A stretch of 64,000 nucleotides of DNA from Chitinophaga agri (GCF_010093065.1 NZ_CP048113.1:806001-870000), one strand, 5' to 3'; counted from the stretch's first letter, positions 53,552-62,147 are shown. Numbers and translations are program-made. Notes: a model not told the origin generated them from the letters alone.

Positions 53552-53938
53552 TCAGGTTCCTTCTACCTCTTTTGCGATCTCCTCCAGGTCTTTTTCCATC
53601 ATTGGCTTTATTTGTTCCAGGGTTTCCAGTAACCCACTCACACATTCAGTGGTGGCAGGTGTCCAGGAACTGGAATCACTTACGCTACGAAGTACTTCAC
53701 CGGCGCCTTTCACTTCGAGGTTCATGACGCTGGGTTTCATCTTGTGTAATAATTTTTTTAGTTCTGCAATATTCTGCGTGTGTAGCAGGGCTTTCAGCTC
53801 GCCCATATATTCGTCGAGCGATGAGACGAACAGTCCTATCATTTTATGGATAAATGAGGGGCTGGAACTGGTTATTTTATAAAGGTATGTATATGTGTAT
53901 AAATGATGTTCGCGTTGCATGATAGGTAATAATCTCAT
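53552..53938 (-). CDS. Hpt-domain phosphotransfer protein
   Basis: The 128-residue protein is an Hpt four-helix bundle with the phospho-accepting His in LLHKMKPSVMNLEV (H-x-x-K-x-S). It is preceded by MIGLFVSSLDEYMGELKALLHTQNIAELK and followed by VSGLLETLEQIKPMMEKDLEEIA. It should relay a phosphate between a hybrid kinase and a receiver. Its ATG overlaps the stop of the upstream sigma-54 regulator gene (TAATG, one shared base), so the two are translationally coupled and the regulator's receiver is its likely partner. A start at the second Met would shorten the unrelated N terminus by six residues. Confidence 0.85.
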   Translation of the reverse strand: MRLLPIMQREHHLYTYTYLYKITSSSPSFIHKMIGLFVSSLDEYMGELKALLHTQNIAELKKLLHKMKPSVMNLEVKGAGEVLRSVSDSSSWTPATTECVSGLLETLEQIKPMMEKDLEEIAKEVEGT

Positions 53939-55296
53939 TAGGCGCCCTCTATTTCGCCCGTCTGTAACATTTTGTAAATAGTGGATTTGCCAATATCCAG
54001 TTTCTCTGCCACCAGGAGCACATTATCATCATATCGTTTAAGATAGTTACGGATGATCAGTCTGGTGTACTCACGAAGTGTCAGCTCAGTATTCAGCACC
54101 GTGTCAACATCGTGGTTGTTGCCGGAAAGAAAGGTGATGTCCTCAGGTTCTATCGTGTTGTTCTCAGACATTACAGCGGATAGTTCAACCACAGATTTCA
54201 GCTCGCGGATGTTACCCGGGTAGCTGTAACTCAGTAGCTTTTCTCTGGCAGCCGGTGAGATCCTGATTTCACTGGTTTTGTTCTCCTTGCTGTATGCCGC
54301 CAGGAAATATTGTGTCAGCAACAGAATATCTTCCTTACGTTCCCGCAGGGGAGGCAGTGTAATGGGCAGTCCTACGATACGGTAATACAGGTCTTCCCTG
54401 AAATTATTCTTCTTTACTTCATCCGCCAGATTCTTATGTGTAGCCACAACAAGCCTGAAGTCCAGCTTTACTTTCGACGTGCCACCGAGACGGGTCAGTT
54501 CTTTTTCCTGTAGCACACGCAACAATTTACTCTGGATATTAAGATCCATTTCACCTATTTCGTCCAGGAAGAGTGTTCCTCCATTGGCTTCTTCAAAGCG
54601 CCCGATCTTTTTGTTCTGCGCACCAGTGAAAGCACCTTTTTCGTAGCCGAACAGCTCACTTTCCACCAGTTCTTTAGGGATAGCGGCCATATTTACCGGC
54701 ACGAATGGCTGACTGCTTCTGGCTGAATTATAGTGAACAGCCCGGGCGACCAGTTCTTTACCTGTACCGGTCTCTCCTGAAACGGATACATTAATTAAAG
54801 AGCCGGCAGCTTTGTCTATCAGTTTAAAGACAGTTTGCAATGCAGGGCTGTTTCCGATAATAGAACGCGAATAGTCGTACTTGGTTTTAAGTGCGGCTTT
54901 CAGTTCCGAGATCTCATTCTTCATGGAGAGCTTTTCGCGCAGGCGGATAATGGCTTTCCACAGCAGTTGCTGGGTGTTGTCATCCTTTACCAGATAGTCT
55001 TCCGCGCCCATTTTAAGCAGGTCTACGGCAGTTGTAATCCTTTCCTGTGCGCTGATAATGATAACAGGCAGATTGGGTTGCGCCTGTTTGATCTTTTTGT
55101 AAAGTTCCTCACCATTCATGTCGGGTAGACCGAAATCAATGGTAACAAGATCCGGTTTCCGGTTTAGCTGGGCCAGGCATTCTTTGCCTGAGCCGATCAG
55201 GGTTACTTCGTAGTCGGGGTTCTGACTTAAATAGTGATGCAATAGGCCTCCGTACCACTTATCATCCTCAACAATAAATATCTTGAAATCGAGCAT
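53938..55296 (-). CDS. Sigma-54-dependent response regulator (NtrC family)
   Basis: The 452-residue regulator has an N-terminal receiver (FIVEDDKWYG, phospho-Asp in LVTIDFGLPDMNG, VIIISAQE). The AAA+ sigma-54-interaction domain follows: Walker A GETGTGKE, the GAFTGA loop that contacts sigma-54, Walker B GGTLFLDEIGEM, arginine-finger region FREDLYYR. A C-terminal Fis-type helix-turn-helix ends it (VAEKLDIGKSTIYKML). It activates sigma-54 promoters when phosphorylated. The Hpt gene is coupled downstream. No dedicated kinase is adjacent. Its start faces the hairpin array at 55341-56521, which therefore lies in or upstream of its 5' region on the minus strand. Confidence 0.93.
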   Translation of the reverse strand: MLDFKIFIVEDDKWYGGLLHHYLSQNPDYEVTLIGSGKECLAQLNRKPDLVTIDFGLPDMNGEELYKKIKQAQPNLPVIIISAQERITTAVDLLKMGAEDYLVKDDNTQQLLWKAIIRLREKLSMKNEISELKAALKTKYDYSRSIIGNSPALQTVFKLIDKAAGSLINVSVSGETGTGKELVARAVHYNSARSSQPFVPVNMAAIPKELVESELFGYEKGAFTGAQNKKIGRFEEANGGTLFLDEIGEMDLNIQSKLLRVLQEKELTRLGGTSKVKLDFRLVVATHKNLADEVKKNNFREDLYYRIVGLPITLPPLRERKEDILLLTQYFLAAYSKENKTSEIRISPAAREKLLSYSYPGNIRELKSVVELSAVMSENNTIEPEDITFLSGNNHDVDTVLNTELTLREYTRLIIRNYLKRYDDNVLLVAEKLDIGKSTIYKMLQTGEIEGA

Positions 55297-55340
55297 TCAT
55301 GGAATTTTCCGTTAATTTAGGAATTTTCCAATTATCAACA
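55297..55340. other. Short AT-rich leader upstream of the sigma-54 regulator gene
   Basis: These 44 bases lie between the regulator's start codon and the first hairpin of the array, and contain no distinct promoter match that I could fix. Confidence 0.4.
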
Positions 55341-56521
55341 GGCCTCCTACACTACACTTTTTTGAAATGCAGCTTTGGAGGCCGTGGGTTATTATGAAAT
55401 AGGCAAGCAAAAATATTTTCAGTTCACTGTTCTATATGGTAGTCTGTTTAAAAAAATAGGCCCCTTTGCCTTCACTAGTCTCTTCGCATTGGGGCCATGA
55501 TCAAGCACTCTCAAGCTGGTTAGTATAACATCCACATTAATTTCTTTGTAACTGTCATCTCCTGGCCCCGCTACTACACTGATGGCACCTACACATGGGG
55601 CCGGGATGAAAGTCCACATACTCAACACAATATTTTAATAATTTAATGATCTCTCAGGGTACATCTCCAGGCCCTGTCTCATCACTGTTCTTTTTTCACC
55701 AGGGCCGGGATGACTTAACTCAAAAGCGGCACAGGAATATCACCCACGTTCCAATTAATTAATTTTAATCAGCTCCAACGTCATCTCCTGGCCCCGCTTC
55801 CACACTGACAGCAACAGCACACGGGGCCGGGATGATTGTTCACATACTCAATACTCAACACAATATTCTCGATAATTAAAGATCTTTGTTGTACATCTCC
55901 AGGCCCTGTCTAGTCCCTGTTCTCATTCACCAGGGCCGGGATGACTTAACTCTAAGCAGGCATAGGGATCTCACCACGTCCAATTGATTAACTTTCCATT
56001 TTTTCTACTGTCATCTCCTGGCCCCGCTCTCTCTCTGACAGCAACAGCACATGGGGCCGGGATGAAAGTCCACATACTCAACACAATATTTTAATAACTA
56101 AATATCTTCCTGGGTACATCTCCGGGCCCTGTCTAGTCCCTGTTCTCATTCACCAGGGCCGGGATGACTTAACTCTAAGCAGGCATAGGGAATCTCACCA
56201 CGTCCAATTGATTAACTTTCCATTTTCTCTACTGTCATCTCCTGGCCCCGCTCTCTCTCTGACAGCAACAGCACACGGGGCCGGGATGAAAGTCCACATA
56301 CTCAACACAATATTTCAATAACTAAAGATCTTCTTGGGTACATCTCCAGGCCCTGTCTAGTCCCTGTTCTCATTCACCAGGGCCGGGATGCCTACTCTAA
56401 ACTGGCATCAGTGGTCACACCACATCGTCTAATAAATTTTCATCAACTCCATTGTTCACTTCCGGTTCATCTCCTGGTCCCCCTCTTTCACATTTCCCTG
56501 TTCACCGGGACCTGGACGATG
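55341..56521. repeat. Alternating A/B hairpin array (nine core units plus two divergent hairpins)
   Basis: Each unit has the shape CATC-T-CC-x-GGCCC(C/T)G, a 15-25-base pyrimidine-rich or mixed loop, then the complement ending GGGCC-GG-GATG. The stem has two fixed one-base bulges. A units start at 55556, 55782, 56012, 56236 and (diverged) 56468. B units start at 55662, 55894, 56117 and 56341. Two simpler hairpins lie at 55341-55383 and 55459-55496. A-to-B starts are 105-112 bases apart, B-to-A starts 118-127. The linkers are conserved too: AAGTCCACATACTCAACACA after A, GACTTAACTCTAAGCAGGCA after B. Compensatory stem pairs (GGCCCC/GGGGCC, GGCCCT/AGGGCC, GGTCCC/GGGACC, GGCCTCC/GGAGGCC) support structure rather than sequence as the conserved feature. 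No gene, transposase or cas gene is attached. Confidence 0.85.
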
Positions 56522-56592
56522 CTCACCTCTACAAAAACAAACCTCTAAAAAACCCCTAATTGAAATCTGTAAAAGTCCCCCTGAGTAATATC

Positions 56593-57765
56593 TTAGTTCC
56601 TTGCATTATTAATATATTCCTGTAAAGCGGCGGGGTAGAGCAGTACTTCTGCCAGTTGTTCCTTTTTGCGTGGCGTGAAGAACGTACCTACTGCAAAGAG
56701 GTCTTCTACCTGCTGCTTGAAAAATTCCGGCTTGAACTGAGAAGCTACCAACTGAGCCGCGCAACTCATATCTGCATACAAAGGCTTATTGTTCAGCAGC
56801 TGTTCTACGTGCTTGCGCACCTTGTCTACGTAATGTCCGCTGATGCGATAGCCATTCCATCCGTGCGCCACCAGTTCGTTGGCGCCTCCTGCCAGTGGTA
56901 CAATAACTGGCCGGCCGTAACTCATTGCCTGCAGGATGCTGAAGTCGAACGTATCCTGATATTGCTCTGCGTGAGAGAGGTTCAGCACCACAGCCGCACG
57001 TTGATAAAAAGGGTGCAGATTGAGCTGTGTGCTGTAAACCATCAGATTGTCAGGGATAAAATGTTGGTCGAAATAAGCATCAATATCTTTCTGACTTGCG
57101 TCAATAACCAGTTCAAATTTGGTGGCCGGCATCAGCGTAGCCAGCTGTAACAGTTCCGGCAGCCCGCTTTCCGTGTCCAGCGGTGATATCATTAGTACAG
57201 TTTTACGGGAGCCATGGTTGGAGTGCAATATGGCCTCCTGTACGAATGATTGTGGCAAACAGCTATGCACGATATGCTTTTCTGCCTTTGGAAAATTAAA
57301 TTTCGACTGCAGATAGCGGGAGCCAAACACCACCTGTGTGGCAGTGCGTCTGGCGGTGCTCAGCATCATACTGCGGAGATAGGAAAATGCCACCGCTGTT
57401 TCATGAATGTGGTACGTGATCGGCGCCTTCTTCAGCCTGCCAGCCCATGCCGCACCGAAAGGCAGTAGTGTATTGATGTACACTTTTGCTTCCGGCTCAA
57501 GCAGTCCCCATACTTTCCTGAATACCACGATCTGGGCCAGCAGGAAACTGAAGAATAATCGCCATCTGTTCCCCCGTTCTAAATAATTTATATAGTGGTA
57601 CTGTACGCCGGGAATACCTGTGAGGAAACCGGGAGTATCGCCAGTACGATTTGTGATCAAATGAACTTCTAAACCTCTTTCAGATATAGTTTCTAATGAC
57701 TGACGGAATACCAGGGTATTACCGTTTCTATCGTTTTGAAGGTGTATTGCTATAATCTTGCTCAT
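56593..57765 (-). CDS. Glycosyltransferase family 4-like protein
   Basis: The 390-residue cytoplasmic protein has a GT-B layout. The N-terminal domain (IIAIHLQNDRNGNTLVFRQSLETI, ITYHIHETAVAFSYLRSMML) precedes a C-terminal donor-binding domain (VLMISPLDTESGLPELLQLATLM, FDFSILQAMSYGRPVIVPLAGGANELV, GWNGYRISG). The usual EX7E motif of GT4 enzymes reads D-TFDFSIL-Q here, with both acids changed, so catalysis or donor choice may differ. It probably adds a sugar to a surface glycan or a small acceptor. It is a lone gene followed on the same strand by the hairpin array and then the sigma-54 regulator. Confidence 0.83.
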   Translation of the reverse strand: MSKIIAIHLQNDRNGNTLVFRQSLETISERGLEVHLITNRTGDTPGFLTGIPGVQYHYINYLERGNRWRLFFSFLLAQIVVFRKVWGLLEPEAKVYINTLLPFGAAWAGRLKKAPITYHIHETAVAFSYLRSMMLSTARRTATQVVFGSRYLQSKFNFPKAEKHIVHSCLPQSFVQEAILHSNHGSRKTVLMISPLDTESGLPELLQLATLMPATKFELVIDASQKDIDAYFDQHFIPDNLMVYSTQLNLHPFYQRAAVVLNLSHAEQYQDTFDFSILQAMSYGRPVIVPLAGGANELVAHGWNGYRISGHYVDKVRKHVEQLLNNKPLYADMSCAAQLVASQFKPEFFKQQVEDLFAVGTFFTPRKKEQLAEVLLYPAALQEYINNARN

Positions 57766-57878
57766 AAGAAAACATTGTGGTATGTGAATCTAGGTATAGG
57801 GATAAACAGAACGCTCCTTTAACAATTATAGGTGTAAACAGGCTAATGTGTGTGGTGCCCGCAGGCTCGGTGTATAGG

Positions 57879-58373
57879 TTATGAAGATCTCAATACTTCG
57901 TATAAATAACTGAAAAGAGAACAGGAGGCGAGTACCACTCCGAAGAAAAGAAAGAACCTGTTGTTCAGACGTTTCCGCTTCAGGTAATCCTGGACGATGA
58001 ACAGTTTGTTCAGCGTCGTACTGATGTGTTCCAGCACACTGTCATCTTTAATAATGTAGTCAAACGCGCCGTTCTTAAGTGATTCATTAGCGATCTCCGA
58101 TTGCTGACGTGAGCTGGCGAAGATGACAAATATGTTGTTGTTAAAGCGTTTGATCTCTTTTAGTACTTCCAGGCCGGTCATATCACCAAGGTCATGGTCC
58201 AGCAGCACAATATCCGGTTCACTATCACGACCCAGTTCGCTGAGGAAGTCAGCCCCGGAGAGGAAGCACTGTACGTGTTCGTAACCTTGCGATCTCAGGT
58301 GCTTGTCGTAGGTGGCGAGACAGAAAGGATCATCATCCACTATGTATATCTTGCTTTCGAACTTGTTAGCCAT
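57879..58373 (-). CDS. Receiver-domain protein with C-terminal transmembrane helix
   Basis: The 164-residue protein begins at ATG 58373 (MANKFESKIYIVDDDPFCLA); a longer frame from 58571 adds 66 residues without coding character. The receiver domain has the acidic pair IVDDDP, phospho-Asp in IVLLDHDLGDMTG, Ser in FASSRQQ, and Lys in IIKDD. After about residue 130 come KRKRLNNR and one hydrophobic helix (FFLFFGVVLASCSLFSYLY), then the end. There is no output domain. A receiver tethered to the inner membrane by its C terminus is unusual. It could be a phosphate sink or a signalling partner of a membrane kinase. No kinase is adjacent. Confidence 0.85.
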   Translation of the reverse strand: MANKFESKIYIVDDDPFCLATYDKHLRSQGYEHVQCFLSGADFLSELGRDSEPDIVLLDHDLGDMTGLEVLKEIKRFNNNIFVIFASSRQQSEIANESLKNGAFDYIIKDDSVLEHISTTLNKLFIVQDYLKRKRLNNRFFLFFGVVLASCSLFSYLYEVLRSS

Positions 58374-58530
58374 TTGCCGTTGTTTGATATAAAAGAATCC
58401 ATTTAAATGCCAGTTTCCGGGAACGTTGCCAATCGGCCATGGTGGCTGGTTTGGTGTTTTGGCATGGTGTGCCGGACGTCTACTTTCAGGAAAAAATTCC
58501 AGAAAATGGAAAAAAGAAGGGGGAAGGCAT

Positions 58531-58562
58531 AAAAAAACGCCCCGGGGATTGCCGGGACGTTT
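58531..58562 (-). terminator. Terminator of the DEAD-box helicase gene
   Basis: On the minus strand, AAACGTCCCGGC pairs with CCGGGGCGTTT over AATCC and is followed by T-rich sequence (the + strand has an A7 run at 58531-58537). Confidence 0.8.
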
Positions 58563-58589
58563 CATATACAAGGTGAAATTGTCTGTTCC

Positions 58590-59912
58590 TTATTGCTGAG
58601 GGGTAGTTTTACCACCGCTATTATTCTTACTCCGTTGTTGTGGATGGCCACCATTAGGGCGGGGCCCATTATGATTGCCACCTGGTTTGCCATTGCGCGG
58701 ACCACCGGGACGCTTTTTGCCATATGGCCGTTTACCGCCGCCGCCAGAACGGGATGGTTTGGCGGTATATTCCGGCACAGGACCCAGGGCGGCGGGCACT
58801 TCTGCCTTCGTTACCGGTTTGCCCAGCACCTCTTCAATACGGGCAAATTTCCGCTGTTCCTTCTCGCTCACAATAGTATAGGCCGTGCCATCGGTGGCAG
58901 CCCTCGCAGTACGGCCAATGCGATGGATATAATCCTCGGCATCGTTTGGCACATCGTAGTTGATGACCAGGTCTATATCTTCAATATCAATACCTCGGCT
59001 CAGAATGTCCGTTGCCACCAGCATTTTCAGCTTTTTATTCTTAAAGTCCATCAGTACCTGTTCCCGCTTATCCTGTTCAAGGTCCGAATGGATCTCTTCC
59101 ACAGAGAACCGGGCCCTTTTCAGCTCATGTGTTAGCTGCTTTACATTCTGCTTACGGGAGCAGAATATAATAATACTGCCAAACTCTTTACGGGAGAGGA
59201 GTTGCTTGATCAAAGCTATCTTTTGCTCTTCAAATACGATAAAGGCCTCCTGTACGATCTTCTCCGGCGGTTTAGAGATAGCAATATTGATCTCTTCCGG
59301 CTCATGCAGGATCTTCAGGGCCAGTTTCCTGATCTTGTCAGGCATCGTGGCCGAGAACAGCAGATTTTGCCTTTTTTTAGGCAGGGCAGAGGTGATCCGG
59401 ATGATATCATCATTGAAACCCATGTCCAGCATGCGATCGGCTTCATCCAGCACCAGGTATTTGACTGAGTCTAATTTTACATATCCCATATTCAGGTGGG
59501 CGATCATACGACCAGGCGTACAGATCACGATGTCCACCCCGGAAGTCAGGGCTTTTTTCTCGGCGGCGAACAAAGCACCGTTACTCCCGCCATAAACGGC
59601 GATTGAGCTGACCGAGGTAAAATAAGACATACCCTCCAGCGTCTGGGCAATCTGAACTGCCAGTTCGCGGGTAGGTACTATAATCAGTGAGTTGATCTTA
59701 TGTGTCTCATGGGGTGCTGTGATCAGCCGGTGCAGAATAGGCAGCAGGAAAGCAGCTGTTTTCCCGGTACCCGTTTGGGCACAGGCCAGTATGTCTTTAC
59801 CTTCTATGATCGGGGGGATAACTTTTTCCTGGACTGGCGTTGCCGTCGTATATCCCATCGCATCTATTCCGTCCAGGACCCTGTCGTCCAGGTCAAATTC
59901 ATCAAAATACAA
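58590..59912 (-). CDS. DEAD-box RNA helicase, RhlE type
   Basis: The 440-residue protein has the Q motif (YTTATPVQEKVIPPI), motif I (AQTGTGKT), Ia (PTRELAVQ), Ib (TPGRM), II (LDEAD), III (FSATMP), IV-VI (IIFCSRKQNVKQL, ATDILSRGIDIEDIDLVINYDVP, HRIGRTARA). The C-terminal tail is basic and Gly/Pro/Asn-rich (SGGGGKRPYGKKRPGG, PQQRSKNNSGGK), typical of RhlE-type RNA helicases that act on structured RNA and ribosome assembly, often with cold induction. The start at 59912 (MYFDEFDLDDRVLDGI) fits the family. A terminator lies directly downstream. Confidence 0.93.
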   Translation of the reverse strand: MYFDEFDLDDRVLDGIDAMGYTTATPVQEKVIPPIIEGKDILACAQTGTGKTAAFLLPILHRLITAPHETHKINSLIIVPTRELAVQIAQTLEGMSYFTSVSSIAVYGGSNGALFAAEKKALTSGVDIVICTPGRMIAHLNMGYVKLDSVKYLVLDEADRMLDMGFNDDIIRITSALPKKRQNLLFSATMPDKIRKLALKILHEPEEINIAISKPPEKIVQEAFIVFEEQKIALIKQLLSRKEFGSIIIFCSRKQNVKQLTHELKRARFSVEEIHSDLEQDKREQVLMDFKNKKLKMLVATDILSRGIDIEDIDLVINYDVPNDAEDYIHRIGRTARAATDGTAYTIVSEKEQRKFARIEEVLGKPVTKAEVPAALGPVPEYTAKPSRSGGGGKRPYGKKRPGGPRNGKPGGNHNGPRPNGGHPQQRSKNNSGGKTTPQQ

Positions 59913-60024
59913 AGTGCTTATATGGTTTTAATTCACAAATATATTAGCTAAAGATACATAATTGTAATCAGAGCACATACGGTATGTTCTTTGCGGGATA
60001 GGCGGGAATCAATAATTATCTGAG

Positions 60025-61113
60025 ATGCTTGAGAATTTACAGAGAGATCTGCACCTGCCGCCTTTTGTATGGAACCTGTTGCTTGGAGGGGCCGCCCTGA
60101 TCACGGGGTATCTTATTAAACACCTGTTCGCGCTATTCCTGAAGTTCACCACCAGGAAAAATCAGACTGAATATTCGCTGATCAGATCTATATTGAGCAG
60201 ATTGGGCAAGCCGATCAACTATCTGCTTCCCGTGCTTGTGCTGGATATGGTGCTGCCCTTTATGGAGATGTCGAAGAAGCCAATGGATGTGTTGAGCAGG
60301 GTGGTCGAGATTTCCCTGATCATTTCTTTCGGGATCATACTGACCGGGCTGGTTAAAATATTTGAGGACTATATCCTCCATGCCTATGATCTGAAGAAAG
60401 AAGACAACCTCCGGGAAAGGAAAATGAGGACGCAGCTGCAGTTTGTACGTAAACTTGCTATCACCACAATTATGATATTGACCTTATGTGCTGTGTTGTT
60501 AAGTTTTGATAGTCTGCGGAAGATAGGAGCCGGTCTGCTGACAGGGGTCGGTGTCGGTGGTATCATCGTGGGTTTCGCTGCGCAACGTTCCCTGTCTAAT
60601 TTCCTGGCAGGTATGCAGCTGGCTTTTACACAGCCGATCCGTATTGACGATGTACTGGTGGTAGAAGGCGAATGGGGCCGGGTGGAAGAGATCACCCTGA
60701 CTTATGTGGTACTGGGCATCTGGGATCAGCGTAAACTGATATTGCCGATCAATTACTTTATAGAAAAGCCATTCCAGAACTGGACCCGTACAGGATCGGC
60801 CATCCTGGGCACGGCCTTCCTATACCTGGATTATACCGCGCCAATTGACATACTGCGGGTCGAATTTGAGCGTTTACTGAAGGATCAGCCACTCTGGGAC
60901 AAGCGTGTACAGGTGATGCAGGTGACCAACATCTCAGAAAGAACGGTGGAAGTCAGGATGCTGGTGAGTGCCAACAGTTCCGGCAAGGCATTTGACCTGC
61001 GGTGTTACCTGCGTGAGAATATGCTCTCCTATATTCAGAAGAACCACGCCTATTGTCTGCCGAAGACACGCGCACTACTGGAAGATAAAGAGGTGCCGCT
61101 CATTCAGGGATGA
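60025..61113 (+). CDS. MscS-family mechanosensitive ion channel
   Basis: The 362-residue inner-membrane protein has four N-terminal helices, including LLLGGAALITGYLIKHLFALFL and VVEISLIISFGIILTGLVKIF. The pore-lining TM3 is LLTGVGVGGIIVGFAAQRSLSNFLAG. The beta domain after it (TQPIRIDDVLVVEGEWGRVEEITLTYVVLGIWDQRKLILPINYFIEKPFQNWT) is typical of MscS. A C-terminal cytoplasmic alpha/beta part follows. It opens under membrane tension to release solutes. Its 3' end overlaps the converging VOC gene by 10 bases. Confidence 0.92.
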   Translation: MLENLQRDLHLPPFVWNLLLGGAALITGYLIKHLFALFLKFTTRKNQTEYSLIRSILSRLGKPINYLLPVLVLDMVLPFMEMSKKPMDVLSRVVEISLIISFGIILTGLVKIFEDYILHAYDLKKEDNLRERKMRTQLQFVRKLAITTIMILTLCAVLLSFDSLRKIGAGLLTGVGVGGIIVGFAAQRSLSNFLAGMQLAFTQPIRIDDVLVVEGEWGRVEEITLTYVVLGIWDQRKLILPINYFIEKPFQNWTRTGSAILGTAFLYLDYTAPIDILRVEFERLLKDQPLWDKRVQVMQVTNISERTVEVRMLVSANSSGKAFDLRCYLRENMLSYIQKNHAYCLPKTRALLEDKEVPLIQG

Positions 61114-61568
61114 TCATCATTGATCTCTACCCAATAACCATCCGGGTCGGTGAAATAGATCTGTTTGACACCATCGACCCGTTTGGTTGGCTTATCCGGT
61201 TCTCCGGCCCAGCTGAAGAAGGGGATATGGTGCTGGCGCAATCTGGCCATGAATTCATCTACTGAGGGAACGCTGAAGCAAAGGTGTGAGTTCTTATCAT
61301 GGGGCACGATTTCCTTTGCTCCGGAAATAATATGCAGATGGCTGTGTTCCGCCACTTTAAACCATGTGTGACGGCCATCATGGAAGGGCTCAGGGATGGT
61401 ATCTATCTGGATAATGTCCCTGTAGAACGCAGTACTTTTCTGGAGGTCAACTACATACAGTGCAATATGATTGAGCATAGCACTTTTCCGCTGTTGAGCG
61501 GAAGCAGGCATATTGGAGAATATCATAACAGCTGCCAGCAAAAGCAAATGTGGAATCCGTTTTTTCAT
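61104..61568 (-). CDS. Exported VOC (glyoxalase-like) metalloenzyme
   Basis: The 154-residue protein has a Sec signal (MKKRIPHLLLLAAVMIFSNMPASAQ), then a vicinal oxygen chelate fold. It has the paired beta-alpha-beta-beta-beta units and possible metal ligands: His in MLNHIALYVVDLQKS, His in HLHIISG, His in SHLCFSVP, Glu in GYWVEIND. Members include glyoxalase, dioxygenase and resistance proteins; an exported copy is less usual and the substrate is unknown. It is last in a minus-strand series after the T9SS-sorted protein gene (15-base gap). Confidence 0.88.
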   Translation of the reverse strand: MKKRIPHLLLLAAVMIFSNMPASAQQRKSAMLNHIALYVVDLQKSTAFYRDIIQIDTIPEPFHDGRHTWFKVAEHSHLHIISGAKEIVPHDKNSHLCFSVPSVDEFMARLRQHHIPFFSWAGEPDKPTKRVDGVKQIYFTDPDGYWVEINDDHP

Positions 61569-61583
61569 TCTCCAATATACTCA

Positions 61584-62147
61584 TCACTTATCGAATTTTA
61601 CAAATTTTCTTGTCACTTTGATACCCGTATCGAAGATGATCGTTACCAGGTAAATACCCGGCACATAATCTGACACATTGAGCTCATATTCATACAACTG
61701 GCTAAGTGCACTGATCGGGGTATTCGTATCAGAGAATACCGTGCGTCCATAAAGGTTGATCACACGTACGTCCACCCTTTTCACGGTCTGGTCCAGGTTG
61801 TATTTGATCCTCAGTTTATCGTCGGTAGGGTTGGGGTATACCAGCATTTCATCAGCGTTCAGCTTTGGGAGGGACAGTGCACCCTGATGAAACCCCTGGT
61901 GCAGATGCACATAATCCGGGTAGTTGATCGCTTTCACCGCTATTTCCCCGACAGTAAAATCGATATTGTAATCGCGTGATTCACCATCGACATCCGTGAG
62001 TGTGGCGACGAAGCCCTTTCCACCACTGGAAGTGACCTGACGTTCTATCTTTGGGAGTAACGCAGAAGACTGCGCATGTGTCATCCCCGGTAAGAGGAAT
62101 GACACACCCGCAGCACTTATTGCCAATAATTTACTGATTACGTTCAT
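61584..62147 (-). CDS. Small T9SS type A sorting-domain protein
   Basis: The 187-residue protein has a signal peptide (MNVISKLLAISAAGVSFLLPGMTHAQ). A short central region follows (VTSSGGKGFVATLTDVDGESRDYNIDFTVGEIAVKA) and then a type A C-terminal sorting domain (MLVYPNPTDDKLRIKYNLDQT, VINLYGRTVFSD, YELNVSDYVPGIYLVTIIFDTGIKVTRKFVK). It is exported through T9SS and probably surface-attached. Apart from the sorting domain there is no known fold. It follows the OmpA/GV-repeat gene with a 2-base gap, so the two are probably one operon. Confidence 0.9.
   Translation of the reverse strand: MNVISKLLAISAAGVSFLLPGMTHAQSSALLPKIERQVTSSGGKGFVATLTDVDGESRDYNIDFTVGEIAVKAINYPDYVHLHQGFHQGALSLPKLNADEMLVYPNPTDDKLRIKYNLDQTVKRVDVRVINLYGRTVFSDTNTPISALSQLYEYELNVSDYVPGIYLVTIIFDTGIKVTRKFVKFDK

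Noticed and set aside
53447..53632. 61-residue ORF after the DUF2383 gene
   Set aside because: It reads through the hairpin at 53482-53520 and into the antisense of the Hpt gene.
55556..56521. CRISPR array at the hairpin repeats
   Set aside because: The intervening sequences are conserved between copies instead of unique, units are about 50 bases with long loops, two repeat types alternate, and no cas gene is nearby.
58374..58571. 66-residue N-terminal extension of the receiver protein
   Set aside because: It is Pro/Phe/Arg-rich without coding pattern, overlaps the helicase terminator, and the receiver fold begins right after ATG 58373.
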